Shown: positions 46,648-61,851, numbered from the stretch's first letter. The stretch: DNA of 64,000 nt from Fomes fomentarius (GCA_022606135.1 JABYQN010000005.1:1736001-1800000); one strand, 5' to 3'. The notes: a model not told the origin generated them from the sequence alone. Translations and numbers: made by a program.

Positions 46648-48290
46648 CCTCGATACGATCCAAAAGTTTGCGGATATGTGCTCGTCGAGCGGGAGGAGGA
46701 AAATGTCGATTCCGGGCTTCCAGCCTGCGACTCGGACGTCGGCGCGCCAGGTCAAGCAACTCTCGGAAATTGGGTTCAGGGGAAGATTGTCTAGATCACG
46801 TCATCGACGTGTCTTGCTGCAAGCATTGTTTGACCATCGTATGCGTGTAGAATGTATGAAGAGCAGTAGTAGTTAGAAAGTAGCCATGTATGTTGTGTGC
46901 AGCAACGACTGAGTATTACTGAGCACTTCAAAGTTCCAAGTCCAATTATCATCACTGACGATGCCCGGCTCGACGCTTGAGCGCCAAGTCGTGACCAGTT
47001 CTGCATAGATCTGCCATCTCGAACCTGAGACGGGTAGGATTCCGTCTGATATCTTTGAAACATACTTCATCGGTGCTGAATATCACTTTTGTATCAACGC
47101 TGCTCCGTCGTCGCCGCGGCTGCCCTGCTGGTAAGTACAATCATCATTCCTAGGCCTAGACATACTCGCCTCGAGCTGAGTGGCCCTGTCGGCCTTCTGG
47201 CACTGCCTGGTAGATTGCGGCGGCCGCGACGTCTGTCGCCGAGATACTCGCTGATCGGCACGTTTCCTCTTGCAGACAACGATCACAATTCTGTATGCTC
47301 CATCAAATATGGCGCCTTGCCGATACGTCTCGACTCAGCGAAACAGGGCGAGGCTTCTTCAGGATCTCTCTACTTGTATCGTAAGTCAACATGGCCGTTT
47401 GAAAACTGGATTTCATGCGCTAATTTTTACTCTTGGTTCGGGCGTGCAGTGGACTCAAGTTCAGGATTGTTCAATAGCCTTACTTGGAGTCATCATCATG
47501 CTTGTGCAGCGGCCCACCTTACTCCGAAACACAAACATCCATCACGAAGGGCGCACATTACTTACATAGTGAAGGCAGCGGATCTCCGTCGACTCATCAT
47601 GTTGAACATGTTCCGAAGGTTTGGATAAACTCATCCTCCTCTCCTGTTGCCCTGGTGAGGACTGTGATCAGTCACACAGACGTGACGTGTCACGCTCGTC
47701 CACATGATGATGTTGTGTACACTCTCCTCCATATTCATCAAACCCGATCTGCACTCCGTAGTCAAGCCCTCTTTTGTTCGCAACAGCAAAATGCGCGCAT
47801 CTAGATGTCAATGATTGGCCATCGGCCCGTACACGGTACACCCATCCTGTGTCTCAGCAAGTGGAGGCTGTATCGCAGCGCCATCGCATGGTATGCGAGT
47901 ACACCCAATGCGACTTGCCCATTGGTTCTGCGAGTCACAAGGATGGATACGGAGCAGCAACCAACCCTTTACCGGACGAATAGCCACTTCGCTACGGACA
48001 GAGCGCTCAGCGTTGATGTTGCAGGGAGCATGGTCGGCTAGACGTACTGATCGTTCCTTCTTGAGCCATGCACTAGCGCACACAGCATGATGATCGGCAG
48101 GGCATATATAAATCATTCTCCGAGGCGGCGACGTCCTCATTCACCCCCTTCCCCTCCCTACACTCTTTTTCTCTTCTTCGGCGATCTGTGATCGTTCGAG
48201 CCTTTCGACTTTCTTTTTCTTCGACCCGGTGTATATCCCAGGCATCCTTACTCCTTTGCGTGGAACGCTTATTACCGTTACGACTCGAGA
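46648..48290. other. Intergenic region, possible relic at 47.1-47.6 kb
   Basis: Divergent spacer between THI6 (-) and the secreted-protein gene (+). The plus strand at about 47095-47520 shows stretches bounded by plausible GTAAGT donors and CAG acceptors (for example the block ending LLQDLSTCI before GTAAGT at about 47390), hydrophobic in places. No complete gene or family could be established. Confidence 0.35.
48105..48180 (+). promoter_or_regulatory. TATA box and CT-rich initiator of the secreted-protein gene
   Basis: TATATAAA at 48105-48112 followed by a pyrimidine-rich tract (about 48139-48178) of the kind that precedes strong fungal transcription starts. The ATG is at 48291, so the leader would be about 110-150 nt. 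Confidence 0.5.
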
Positions 48291-49618
48291 ATGAAGTGCT
48301 CAGTCCTTGTCGCTCTTTCCCTGGCTCTCGCTGCATCGGCGGCGACGCCACACAGATTTGGTCGTCGTCAGGACTTCAAGTTGAAGAACGGCCAAGATGC
48401 GATCGCGCTCAAGTGAGTCCTCAATTCGAGCATCCATCGGAGAGTCGATTGAACCTCTTCGCCATATAGCCAGAAATTCGCTGGGTTGAACGAAAACTCG
48501 CCGTGTCAGACGGGTGAGGACGCATGTATCGCGGACAAGTTCGCCCAATGCGTGAACGGCAAGTTCGTGGCCCAAGCATGCGCGCCTGGAACAATGTGAG
48601 TAGTTGTTCCTCAATTCATTCATTTCGAGTACGCTGTCTGACAGTTCGAATCAGCTGTGCTGCATTGCCGCTCGTGAACTCCCCCGGAACGAGTATCACC
48701 TGCACGACCGCCGCCGATCGTGACGCCCGCATCGCAGAGACTGGCGCAACAGCTGCGGCTGCTCCGCCCCCGCTGCCCCTCCGGCCCAGGCACCTCCTCC
48801 GCCCGCCGCCGATCCCGCTCCTCCCGCCGCTGGTGACAACGCCGCGGGTGGAGGTGCCGCTGCTGGTGATGCCCAGACGTCGACGACGCTGCTCGCCAGT
48901 GTCATCGCCCAGGGCTTCACGAAGGATGGTCAACAGACGTGAGTGTATTCCCATAGTCCTGCGCACTTGTCCTCATCCCTGCGTTCAGTCCCGCCGCGAA
49001 CCAGGTTGCCTCGCTTACGTCGTCGAACAACTTCATCAACTTCTGCGCGACCGTGAACAAGGCTATCACGAACGGCAAGCAGATCAAGGAGGGTTCGTGC
49101 AACCCTGCGCCGATGGGTGTTATCGCGTCCACGGCGAACATGCCCTCGTCCAAGTTCGTCAACCCCAAGAACGGCGCGACGATCCCTGCCAACACCGACT
49201 TCACCATCCAGATGGCCATCAAGAACCTCGAGACGGGCAACTTCGTCAACGCGCAGGAGAACTTCTTCGCCGCGCCGCAGGTTGTCAACGACCAAGGCAA
49301 CATCCGTGGCCACTCGCACGTCGTCGTCGAGAAACTTCCCTCGCTCGACACGGCCGTGCCCACGGACCCGAACACCTTTGCGTTCTTCAAGGGCCTCAAC
49401 GACAAGGACCAGGGCGGTGTTCTTTCCGTCACCGTTCCTGGCGGTCTCCCGGCTGGTGCTTACCGTCTTGCGTCGATCAACGCGGCGGCGAACCACCAGC
49501 CCGTCCTCGTTGCTGTCGCCCAGCACGGTGCCCTCGACGACATGGTTTAGTGAGTATCCGTGTTATCCGATCGAAGTGAACCTCTTCTGACGTGCTTTAC
49601 AGCTTCACTGTCGCTTAA
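48291..49618 (+). CDS. Secreted hypothetical protein with one apparent -1 frameshift
   Basis: Exons 48291-48412, 48470-48595, 48655-48938, 48989-49549 and 49603-49618. The signal peptide is MKCSVLVALSLALAASA, followed by RFGRRQ, a likely KEX2-type cleavage site. A Cys-containing N-terminal domain (PCQTGEDACIADKFAQCVNG, ACAPGTICAAL, TSITCTT) leads into a Pro/Ala/Gly linker, then a globular domain (NFINFCATVNKAITNGKQ, NPKNGATIPANTDFTIQMAI, GGLPAGAYRLASINAAA). The reading frame changes at the C5 run 48767-48771; one extra base there restores 370 codons. As given, translation would run into the wrong frame in the linker. The two-part architecture is common among secreted basidiomycete proteins of unknown function. 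Confidence 0.7.
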
Positions 49619-50791
49619 TCTCTGGAGTTCCTCACGATATTAATGGTAACGGTATTTATTGTGTAAGACGCATTATTTATAGGAGAGTGCATCCAGATGA
49701 CCTGGCGGGAAATATGGGAAGCCTGGTCTCCCTTGTTCCCCTCGTAGCATCACCTTTCTGTATCCCTAGATAAACACTAGTCGTAGAATCGCATAGTCGA
49801 CCGTTGCTCTGCTACACCCTTCGCGTACTTGTGCAAGCTCCTCTAGGTATGATCGCGAGCTACTCCTTCCTCACATGACCAGCCACATTGCCGGGTGAAC
49901 GGACGACTGACTCCAATCCCGAAGATCCACCCCATACTAACCCGGCAAGAACGACACGATTTCCGACGTTTCTACCTCTCCGCGAGCGCGACTCTGGATC
50001 CGGATTTTGGCTCACGCGTAGCGCAGGGTCGCGATTGATTCACTGTGCGAAGTGCGCGATGGATGCATCGATAAACCTTTCAGCTTTTGCAACGCCACTT
50101 ACGTGACGCCGGCCCAGGCGCTCTCTAGGAGGAGTCAGTACGGACGTGACACATCTTGAATATGCAGTGCGCGCGACTGTATTCTAACATTCAACGTGTT
50201 CAGGATCGCACTGCCAGTGGCCCCGGTCACACACGCAATTTACTCTCACTCGGGGCTGCTGTCTCGGAGGTCTAAAGCGCTCCTTGCCGGCGTGTCTTTA
50301 CCAGTGCCAAGTTGAAGCAAGTTGTCCGACTTGGTTTCTAGATACTCTCCGGTTGCGGCTTCCAGGTTGTGGGTACGTTCTAAACTCAGTCGTTGAGAAC
50401 ACGAAGCTCCTCATGCCGTCACTAGTCGTTGTGCTCATAACTTGATTGTCTAGGTTCCAGTCGTACTCATGTGTTTCAAACTGTCTCAAGGCGCCGACGG
50501 GCATTGTTCCGCATGGACTCCCAGTCATCTTTTCCTTGACATCTTTGCTATGCTGCTATGCAAGTGTGTTTACCCTTCGCATGAGACAGATGACGGACTT
50601 GGCAACCATCCCTGCGGCTACGTGTCCTGTCATCGCTGCTTAACTTCATTCGTGATGCAACGTCACGCAGCGCCTCCAGTTTGGGTGTACTGCCGTCCTA
50701 CACTGACGTGGAAATTGGTATTTGCGGGTGTATAATACATGCGTGGTGCTACTGGATACCCTCGTAATTCCTCCACCCTTTCTGCTCTACT
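49619..50791. other. Intergenic region
   Basis: 3' region of the secreted-protein gene and promoter of the BiP-like gene. The last 90 bases contain a UPRE-like site (separate entry). No other feature was recognised. Confidence 0.5.
50704..50736 (+). promoter_or_regulatory. UPRE-like site and TATA-like box of the BiP gene
   Basis: TGACGTGG at 50704-50711 matches the core bound by Hac1/XBP1-type bZIP factors in unfolded-protein-response genes. TATAAT at 50731-50736 follows, 56 bases before the ATG. Given that the gene encodes an ER Hsp70, induction by ER stress is a natural inference. Confidence 0.55.
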
Positions 50792-53260
<2,469 letters not shown>

Positions 53261-53854
53261 ATTCGGATCGTCTGAGGACTGCTTACTATGTCTCCACCTG
53301 TATCATTATTTCCCGTCTCAAGTTCTTCACTATACGTACTTAGAGTAGTAGATACAATCAATCCATCAGGCTCGCACATTTCCAGAGCGTTTTTACGTTA
53401 TTTCGGTTGCGTCTGTGCGTCGGAAAGTACGCGCTCATTAATTGGACTTCTAGCTTCGGGAATGCTGCGGCAGATCCTTTTGTAGGTCCCCGGCGGCACA
53501 AGGTGTGTATGGACAAATTTGTCGTGACACACGACCGCAGTGGCCGGGGAGCTGCTGGCCCGGACATACTGGTACATCGTAAGCATGTTTCCAGAAGCAA
53601 TCATGTCGGGGAGTGATTCCGTTCGTTAGATTCGATGAGGCAATCAGCCCTGAGGAGCTCGCGCACACGTCATCGCTTCAGCTGCAACTTGCATTGCAGC
53701 CTCGGAGGTACATTAATGCTTGCAACAACAGTGAGTAGTACTACTACAAATCCCAAAGACACACAGCAGAGAGCGAACTTGTACACTCGTACAATCATGA
53801 CAAACCGATAGATCAGCCGCCACTCCGAGGATGGGACACCTCGAGCCTGGCTGC
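53261..53854. other. Convergent 3' spacer
   Basis: Region between the ends of the BiP-like (+) and P450 (-) genes. No further gene was recognised. Confidence 0.5.
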
Positions 53855-56176
53855 TTAGGCGAAATTATTACAGTGAGCCGCACGCCAGACGACTTGGGAC
53901 GCTCTTGACTGCGAGCGCGGGGTGATCTGGCACTTGAAAGGGAGTGGATAGCTAGTCGTCCAGGTCCGCAGTACCAAGTCAGAAGATGAGCGAAGGGGCG
54001 GCCCACAAGGGAGAGGAGCATACCTGACGAGACCAGCTGTGTATTGCGGGACGAGCTCCTCATCTGGGGGAGGCGCGATGTCGAATGCGGCGAGAAGGGT
54101 AGTGATGATGATGAAGACCGAGTTCTCGGCGAGTGGCTTCCCCGGACATAACCTGAGAGCGTATGTGTGATAGATTGAGTCGGCAGCACTTCGTGTAGGA
54201 GGGGCGTCATACCGTCTCGCGAACCCGAACGCCCAGTCGGCGGGGTCGATCGGGGCCTCCTCCGGACTCAGGCCCTCTTCCAGATACCGTTCGGGCACGA
54301 ACTGGTGCGGGTCGTAGGAACCTCGAGGCTCGAACGCAACCGACCTAGCAACATGGTACAGTGAGTCTCGCCACGAGCCGGGAACGTGGATTTCTACTCG
54401 TTTGTACGTACCAGACATTCGTAAAGACGGTGGTGTCTTTAGGTATGAAGTAGCCCTCATAGATGTCATCTTGAGACGTACGACGGCCCAGCCCTGAGCA
54501 AACGCGTCAGTGCCTTGCGAGCCTACCACTTGACAGGCAAGTCGGCACTCACCGAGCGGAACAGCCGGATTCCAGCGCATAACCTCCTTAATCAACGCGG
54601 CGATGTACGGCAGGCGCGGGCGGTCGCTGACGGTCGGGAGGCGATCTCCGCCGAGGACGTTGTCGATCTCCTCTTGTGCGAGCCGCTGCTTGTCCGGGTT
54701 CAAAGCCATGGCCATCAAGAATGTGAGCGTCGTCGCATAGGTCTGTGAAGCGTAGCGAACATGCTGATGTGAGTATAGACCTTCCTAACGGAGAAGATAG
54801 GCGTACCGTCTCTCCTCCGGCTGTCAATGATAGTTGATACGAAGTGCAAGAGTGCGTGAGATTCGAGCCTTCGGCGCGGAATTCGGGGAAGCCGTCACTA
54901 CGTACCACCGTACAAAGAGCCGGTGGCCCACTTGATGAGGTGGTCGAGGTCGCCCTTGTCGTGTTCGGTCAACAGGAATCTCAAGAGCGACGGCGGCGCA
55001 GTACCGGCTTTCTGTGCTCCGGCGCTGGGAGTGAGGAACTGATTGCCACGATGACCGGCTGACCCTCACCATTTCTTGCTTAACGTGTTCGAAAGGCTTG
55101 GTGACCAGGTGCGCAATCATGGCCTTCCCTTCGCGCGCTTCCCGGTGGAAGGGCATCCATGAAGGCAGATGCTTCACTGTCGAGGGAGTCCGGGAATCAG
55201 CTATCGCGCCAATGCAGGTGCATGCGTGGTACATACTCCAAGGGAACATGTCGGCTAGAAATGTTCCCGGGTGTGTGCACTTCCCGATCATCCGCATAGT
55301 GTCCTCGGCTTGCGTGACGTACTACGCACGTTGAAAAAGAAATTCCAGGTCAATCGTCAGTAGGCTATTTCATAAAAAAACAAAACATGTCACACTTCGT
55401 CGTCCGCCTTGTTGGGGGAGAGCCCATAAGTCGTAGCGAGCACGATCCGCGCCGCGCAGCTGTAGAGCAGTCAGTCAGTGCGGTCGGGGTGGAGAGTCGT
55501 GTTTCACATACAGTCTGACGTGGTCGATAAAACTCTCAGGCTCGTCAAGGAACTGTTTCGCCATTAGCGCTACGAGGTCCTCCTGGACGGACTGATATTG
55601 CTTGACTGCAGTCGGGCCGAGCGCGCTATGCTGAAGCTTCCGGTGGATACGCCAATCCTCACCATACTTATGCAGAGGTGTGCTCTATGGCAATTGCGTT
55701 AGGTTGGAGGCCGTGGGCATGAACATCAGTGTATCGACGGGCCGATACGGTGCGCACCTTCTCGAGTTCCATAAGCTCACCGACGACAGTAAATCTGGGC
55801 CGGTCGGAGTATATGCTCGCTCGCTTCTCAAGCAGGGCCATGATGGGCTTCATGGAGTTGAGCACGAGAATCTTGTTTCCGAGTCCATGGTAGTATACGA
55901 GATCACCTACGTCATTTCGGGATCAGTACTGGTTGCGCCCCTTATCGCCTCTCGCCACGTAGGGAGATAGACGCGTAGGAGGGACGAAGGAGACGGACCA
56001 TACTGCTGTCTCCGGCGGTCGAACTCGCGCAGTTCGTTGATGCCAGGGAGGTGGTGGATGTTGCCAACAAGCGGTGCTGCGGGCGGGCCGGGAGGTAATC
56101 TGCGGATGTATGACCAGGATCGATACCAGACGATGACGCCCAGTAACAGTACTGAAAGGGCCAAAGGGATCAACAT
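53855..56176 (-). CDS. Cytochrome P450 (OrdA-like), variant heme signature
   Basis: Thirteen exons on the minus strand: 56176-55999, 55906-55758, 55684-55512, 55459-55396, 55321-55237, 55176-55070, 55011-54909, 54820-54807, 54742-54553, 54493-54412, 54344-54213, 54152-54024 and 53951-53855; 500 residues. An N-terminal membrane anchor ([17 protein letters not shown]) and the [14 protein letters not shown] hinge are present. The oxygen-binding helix motif AGGET is encoded almost entirely by a 14-nt micro-exon. ExxR is EVMR in [12 protein letters not shown], and PERF is FVPERY. The heme loop is FGFARRLCPG, Ala at about residue 424 replacing the conserved Gly, with Cys at about 428. It is an ER-anchored monooxygenase; the substrate is unknown and no partner pathway genes are adjacent. 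Confidence 0.88.
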
Positions 56177-58775
56177 GGCGTCGGGGATCCGGAGGGAGAC
56201 TTCACAGTTGAACCCTGATGGCAGGGCAGGGCAGTGTGTGAGCAGGAGTGGTGCGAGTCGAGGATGAGAAGCCAGGCAATGCGTGACAGAAGCTAGACTG
56301 CTCGAGCCTGATGGACAGCGTCACAGCGGGGAAGTGCCTGTTAGACGTAGTGAATCAGGGTCCTCCGTCGTGAGCTTTAAGTAGTACGGAGGAGGCCGCG
56401 GCGACTGGCGCGGAGTCCGGACGAGCTACGTCCGTCAGCGTTGTTCAATTGCTCCAGGACGCAATCTCCGCTGTACTTATAAAGTAAGGCGTCAGTGAGT
56501 GGAACGGGGAGAACATATAGTAGAGGCTCTGACCCACGGAATCGGGACAAGGAAGCCCCGAATGTGTCAGTGTCAGTTCTGGAAGAGTCCAAGGTCGGGC
56601 TTATGAAGAGATGGGATGGAATGGCGTGTCGGGGTAGTATGATAGCACAACCTACTGTTCCTAAGACGGGCTTAGTCGCGGCGCGCGCCCTGTAGAATTC
56701 AGCTGTTATGTACCTCAGAGCCCAGATGCGACAGATCTTGGCAACTAGTGTCAAACGGGACTGCTATCCGCGGGCGCGCAGTCACGATGCCAGCGGATGA
56801 TGGCGAAGGGCGACAGTGTGTGCATGGGAGAGCATGTCGGCACTGACGCATGGCGGCTTTGAAGCGTCCAGACTGCTCCCGCGGCCCCAGCTTCGACCGT
56901 TCGGTGGGTACTTCTGACCTGCTTCCCGTGAGAGGCTAGAAGGACGCCGGGAGGGGGAGGCCTGTGCAAGCGAGTGTAAATCGCTGACTGGCGACGGCGT
57001 CCTGCGCATCAAACAGTACTTGTTATCAGTGCCGCTGTCGCGATGGTCTGGAGAGAGAAGAAACGTTATGCGGGAGCGCAATTTCCGTATATATGCCAGT
57101 CGGTTAGTAGCACGTGCCCTGCCGATGCCTCGCCCCGAAGTTGAATACACGCTAGCGCTCAACTTGGGGCGTCCCAGGTGGCGTTGGCAGTTGTACTTAT
57201 CAAGCATGCCCACTGTCATTCAGGATTATGTACAACTATGTAGAGTCCTAGAGTAGACTAGAGTCGGCCTCCATTTGCAATGCTTCCTTTGTTGGTTTGG
57301 ACGAGCATAGCTTAGCGCGCTGTACTGTGACCATTGACTAATAAGCAGCTCAACATTCTGACAACGGATATCTCCCCTAATAGGCAGACATTGGCCAGGC
57401 CTACTGACAAGCTGGCTAGACGGCCCTACAAATCATGACGGTGGCTTGCTTCCATACTTGAGCTGATATTTCTGGTGCCCTCTGGCATAGATCATGCCCG
57501 CATTCGATGACTGCAGCATCTACCCGCGCTCGGTTCCAACCCGAGTTTTGGAGATCTTACCTATCCAGGACTCGGAGGACGATACAGATACTCTCCTCTT
57601 GCGCATGCGGACGGAAGTACTCGGACGTGGGCCACGTGGCTGGCGCGCCCTCCCTCTCTAAGTCTTCTCCATGGTGTTCTGATCGCAGAAAAAGGCTAGA
57701 CTTGTGAGGCGTCGAGCGCTCCGAACACGCGACTTGCGAACGTCGTGGTCGGGTAGGTCGGAATAGGTGGACGAACACGCGAGCTTCGAGCACGAAGTGA
57801 GTAGCAACAAGTCGTATCCCGAAAGCTGGGGCTCAGCACTCATGCCCCATTCTAACAAGACTGTGTATCGTAATCTAAGCACAGCCCAATGAACAGAGAG
57901 CCAATAACGAACGAAGTAAGTGATCACAAGAGTCTTGAGTTGAGACTCAAGACGAATCGAATCAATACGCGAAATGAACCGAACTGAGGTCTGAAGAAGG
58001 AAAGCTAGGCGCCGTCTCCCTTACAAGACTTCAGCTGCTCTACTTTGTCAACGCCCATCCGCGTCTTACACAGTGGGTCAAAAAAGTGTCTTTGGACGGG
58101 CATATGTGTCAGAATCCCATCGATTGGCCATATAGTAGCCTATTGCGGTGATCTCCATGACGCGCGTCAAGGCTCGAGGAGTAGGAGTGGCTGGCACTGG
58201 CAGGACATGACAGTAGGTCCATGATGGTCATTGCTGCACGCATATTGGAACTGGGAACTTGGGTTGAAAGAGATCCATGCACATATTTCCACGCATTCAA
58301 GTTCGAGAGGGGTCATTAATACGTGTTCTGTCGTTCATATTGAAACGGTTACCCTGCACGGTACTACCTTCGTGACTGGTCGGTTGTAACCACCACACAT
58401 CTACGCTGGATGTTGTTAAGGACAGATGCTGTGATGTCGATAGTATACTAGTGGAACAAGCAGACTTCTTGCGTGACATTGCCGACAAGTACAGAGATAC
58501 TTTCAATTACCAGAATTCTATCGTTGCAGGAGGTGATATGGGGGCATAGGTGGATCACAACAAGCATGCAACGAGTATCGATACAATAAAGGTACGGGAT
58601 ACTTCGTAAAGTTCGAAGGTATAACGGGGCATCACGATTCATCAGATTGAGCAGTCCGTATCATACATTCGTTGGGCGATAGGTGAGCGAATGGGTAACA
58701 GTAACTGGGGATGTGGGTTGTATTCGGGAGCAGGATTGAGATCATCGTTAGGATGCACACCTGGGCTACTACCGC
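56177..58775. other. Gene-free region
   Basis: About 2.6 kb upstream of the P450 and downstream of the Sur7-like gene. No gene could be supported. A short minus-strand frame at 57793-57557 has coding-like composition but no family match. Confidence 0.45.
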
Positions 58776-59508
58776 CTAGTATGCGGCTCTGTTGCGGCGA
58801 CTGTACCGACCGAACGAGCCGCAAAGGGCAGCGAAAAAGCCCAAAAACAGGGCGACGAGGGCGCCGAGAACTAACCAGTTGGCGTTGCCCCAAGTGGCAT
58901 TGATTCCGCGGTCGCGGAAGTGTTTGCGAGCGACGCCGAAGAGGACCATCTCTACAACCCATGCGACAAGCGTAACGAGGAATGCGAGCGCGGAGATGAG
59001 GGTCATGAGAACGGTTCCAACGCGGTGGTATGCCGCGCCGCAAATACCGAAGAGAACGGCAATACCGGACAGTCCGGCAGCTATAATCGTGATTAGCATG
59101 ATTCAATTTGGATGTCGTCCGACACTTACCGATTGGTATCAGGATGAGGACGATGGTCAAGTTGTGGAACAGCCCATCATTCAGTCGATCATCGCTGTGG
59201 ACTTCCGTTCAGCGTCGGGGTATGAACGCAAGCGAAAGGAGACGCACGCTAGGTTCGCAGGGAAAGACCAGCCAATATGCGTATCTGAACCCGTGTAGCC
59301 GAACACACCGAAGTGAGTTGTTCCACCACCGGTCGGAGCATTAAGGAAGGATATATGCTCCCATTTTGGTGATGAGACAGAAGCCTACATGAACGTGTGA
59401 GCATGAGTGAAAATTGATGCAGATCGAGGCAATGCGACGTACAAAGATGAGAAGGACCATGGCCGCGAAGGTGAGGATGAGTCCTGGGACAGCAGCGTCG
59501 GCAGCCAT
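58776..59508 (-). CDS. Sur7/PalI-type four-helix membrane protein
   Basis: Four exons on the minus strand: 59508-59443, 59384-59248, 59194-59130 and 59080-58776; 190 residues. Helix 1 is AVPGLILTFAAMVLLIFA; the outer loop carries PKWEHISFLNAPTGGGTTHFGVFGYTG, close to the W-x-G-x-[WF]-G-Y pattern of this group. Three more helices follow: LSGIAVLFGICGAAY, LISALAFLVTLVAWVVEMVLFG and LVLGALVALFLGFFAALCG, then a basic tail. PalI/Rim9 proteins work at the plasma membrane in ambient-pH sensing, and Sur7 proteins organise eisosomes. Which subgroup applies cannot be told from motifs alone. The intron phase at each junction is consistent. Confidence 0.75.
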
Positions 59509-61851
59509 TGCGGAATATCGTAAGGTCGTAAAACGTGGGTCTTGAGGCTGGAAAGGGTTGTCAGCGGGGGCATGTGGCACTGGAGATGGCACGAGATACG
59601 CACGAGACGAGGGAGATGAGAGAGGAACGAAGGATGTTAATCGACTGAACACAAGATTGGGGCAGGTCTTATGAGTGGGATGGAACTGACGTCAGCCAGT
59701 GAGCCTCCTTCCATTTACGTCACACACCACTCTTAGACGCTGACTAGCCTGACCTCACAGGAACGCGCAGTGGCATTGCCCTCAATGCCTCCCTCCATCT
59801 GCGCCTGACGTCACTCGCCCGCCGACGTCCCGTGCACCATTGATACTCGCCGTCGTTTTCTGCTACTAATACTCAACGCTGGCCTGTTCGCGATGATTCT
59901 TCCCTGCCTTCGCTGCACCGTGCTCTTTCGATCGACTACCCATCTCCCCGCCACACTTTTATGCCAAGGCCACCTGCCGTGCGCAGCGTCATAGATTCGA
60001 CCAAGATAGTACAACACAGCCGCCGCTCTTACATGCGGAATGCGATGCCTCTCTTCGGTCTTCCTAAACAGGCGTCCCGGACATCGGCTGTTCCAGGCTC
60101 AGCGTCGAGTACTCCGGTCAGAGGGGAGGCTGCAACCTCATGCTGCTGCGCATGTACATGCCTTAGCCTGTCTGGCAAACGCTGTGTAAAGAATCCTTGT
60201 CGAGCATCTATCTCCCACTAGTTTGCCGCTCCGTGACTGCGCTGCCCCCGAATTATCTCCCCATGGCTGCTCTCCCCAGGCCCCCAGTCCTTAGCTGTCT
60301 CCAATACTATCGCATTATGGAAGATATGCACGTCTGTTTCTGAACCTTATACACGCCCCTTCCTGATTGACGAGGGCAGGTACAAAGGGTTCTTCGATGA
60401 TACTAAAGATGGATTGACGGATCGACAGTCCTCGTACGTGCGCGGGTACCTGATTCCATGGGATCGGTCACATATACGCACCGCGACTTCATAGGTTATA
60501 TCCGAAGCACTAGTGTTGCAGCCTGGGCTACGGTATTCATGCTCGAATGACCTAATCAAGTCTTATGCCTGGGATTAGTAGGCGAGTAAACTTGATCTTC
60601 GCAATGCAATGCGTCATCTCATCACTCGACCATTCAGACCCTACGAGACTAGCTCATACAGCATACCACGTTGAAACCAACACACCTCCGTGACGGTTCC
60701 AAATGACCTTCGATGGTTCCCTCCCCGCACCCATACCCCCCACATCCGGCTCGGAGGCTTGTATCAGGCCGAGTCATATGCAGAGTAGGACACGTCTCTC
60801 GTAGTGTCCCCAACCAGTGTATCTCGCTTCAAGGCGTCTGTACCGGTCACCACCTACCCTGCGTCCTTTGTCTCACGTTTGTTTTTCAATCCGGAAGTTA
60901 CTCTGGTTACCGACGCCGGCGACTTGCGACAAATTGCAACCAACGCAACTATTGCCTCCCCTGTATTCACGTCGCTGCTTCTGCAAGGCGAGTCCTCGTG
61001 CGCGCGTGTCAGTGTGGTGGTGATTATATGCGCGACCTCCCTTGGGATGGGACAAGAGTAGCATGCGAACAAGAGGGTACCCAAAATTTGCCGGTACGAG
61101 ACTCCATTGCTCGTTTCACCGTTGGGCTGCTTTGTGGCTTGAACAGCCGCCACACGATTGTAAACGTGGCTGAAAATCCCGTCTCATTATCTGACCCCAT
61201 TCTTCTCCCATTCTGGCTGCGAGGGGCTTCTCAGAATGCCCTCGCTTTGGGACATCCACGCTTACATCTATGCCGTCGTCTACCCAGCACGGCGCCTCCT
61301 TCTGCGTGCAAGGGGAGCCTTGCAATTGTCCGCTTTTCCCGCGTCCACATTGCACGTCCAGAAATGAAGGGTGCAGTCAAAGCTCACGGACCACGCACAC
61401 GTCCCGTCGCATTCACCACGGCCCTCCCGAGCTCGAACCTTAGCTCTGACCTCTTGTGTTGACAGCCGCTTTGGCCTGCGCTTCCTTGCATCTTGGTGAG
61501 TGTGGCTTATGGTAACTGGATCCGCGGCCACAGAAAGGGATAGCAAAGCGTCGGCTTTCTTTTGCCAGCAGCCGTATAAGAGCAACGCGTTGCCGTGGGT
61601 GCGGATCGACCGAGCCACTGGTCCTCCCGGCATTGACCACATCCACTTGCATTGCACCTTCCCGGCCATCCGGCCCACCTTTTAAAGCGCACTGCGACAA
61701 TTCATCTCTCTCACCCCTTCGTAATCCCTTCTTCGTTCTTCGCTTCTTCAAACTTCCACATCCACTTTCAAACTTCGGTTCCAACCACACCTGTACCAAC
61801 ATATCATCACCACCTATCACCACCTACCTACCTACCTACCTAGACGTAGCC
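59509..61851. other. Intergenic region
   Basis: About 2.3 kb between the Sur7-like gene (-) and the Arg/Pro-rich gene (+). It contains both promoters. A long plus-strand open frame at 60713-61462 has no coding support. The last 170 bases are pyrimidine-rich and end in a CCTA microsatellite. Confidence 0.45.
61823..61842 (+). repeat. CCTA microsatellite in the 5' leader
   Basis: Five perfect copies of CCTA immediately before the start codon region (ATG at 61852). The length may vary between strains. Confidence 0.8.

Noticed and set aside
47089..47628. Possible small intron-containing gene
   Set aside because: Plausible splice sites exist, but no consistent protein or start codon could be assembled.
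60713..61462. 249-codon plus-strand open frame
   Set aside because: Random-looking Cys/Arg/His-rich translation, no family likeness, in a promoter region.
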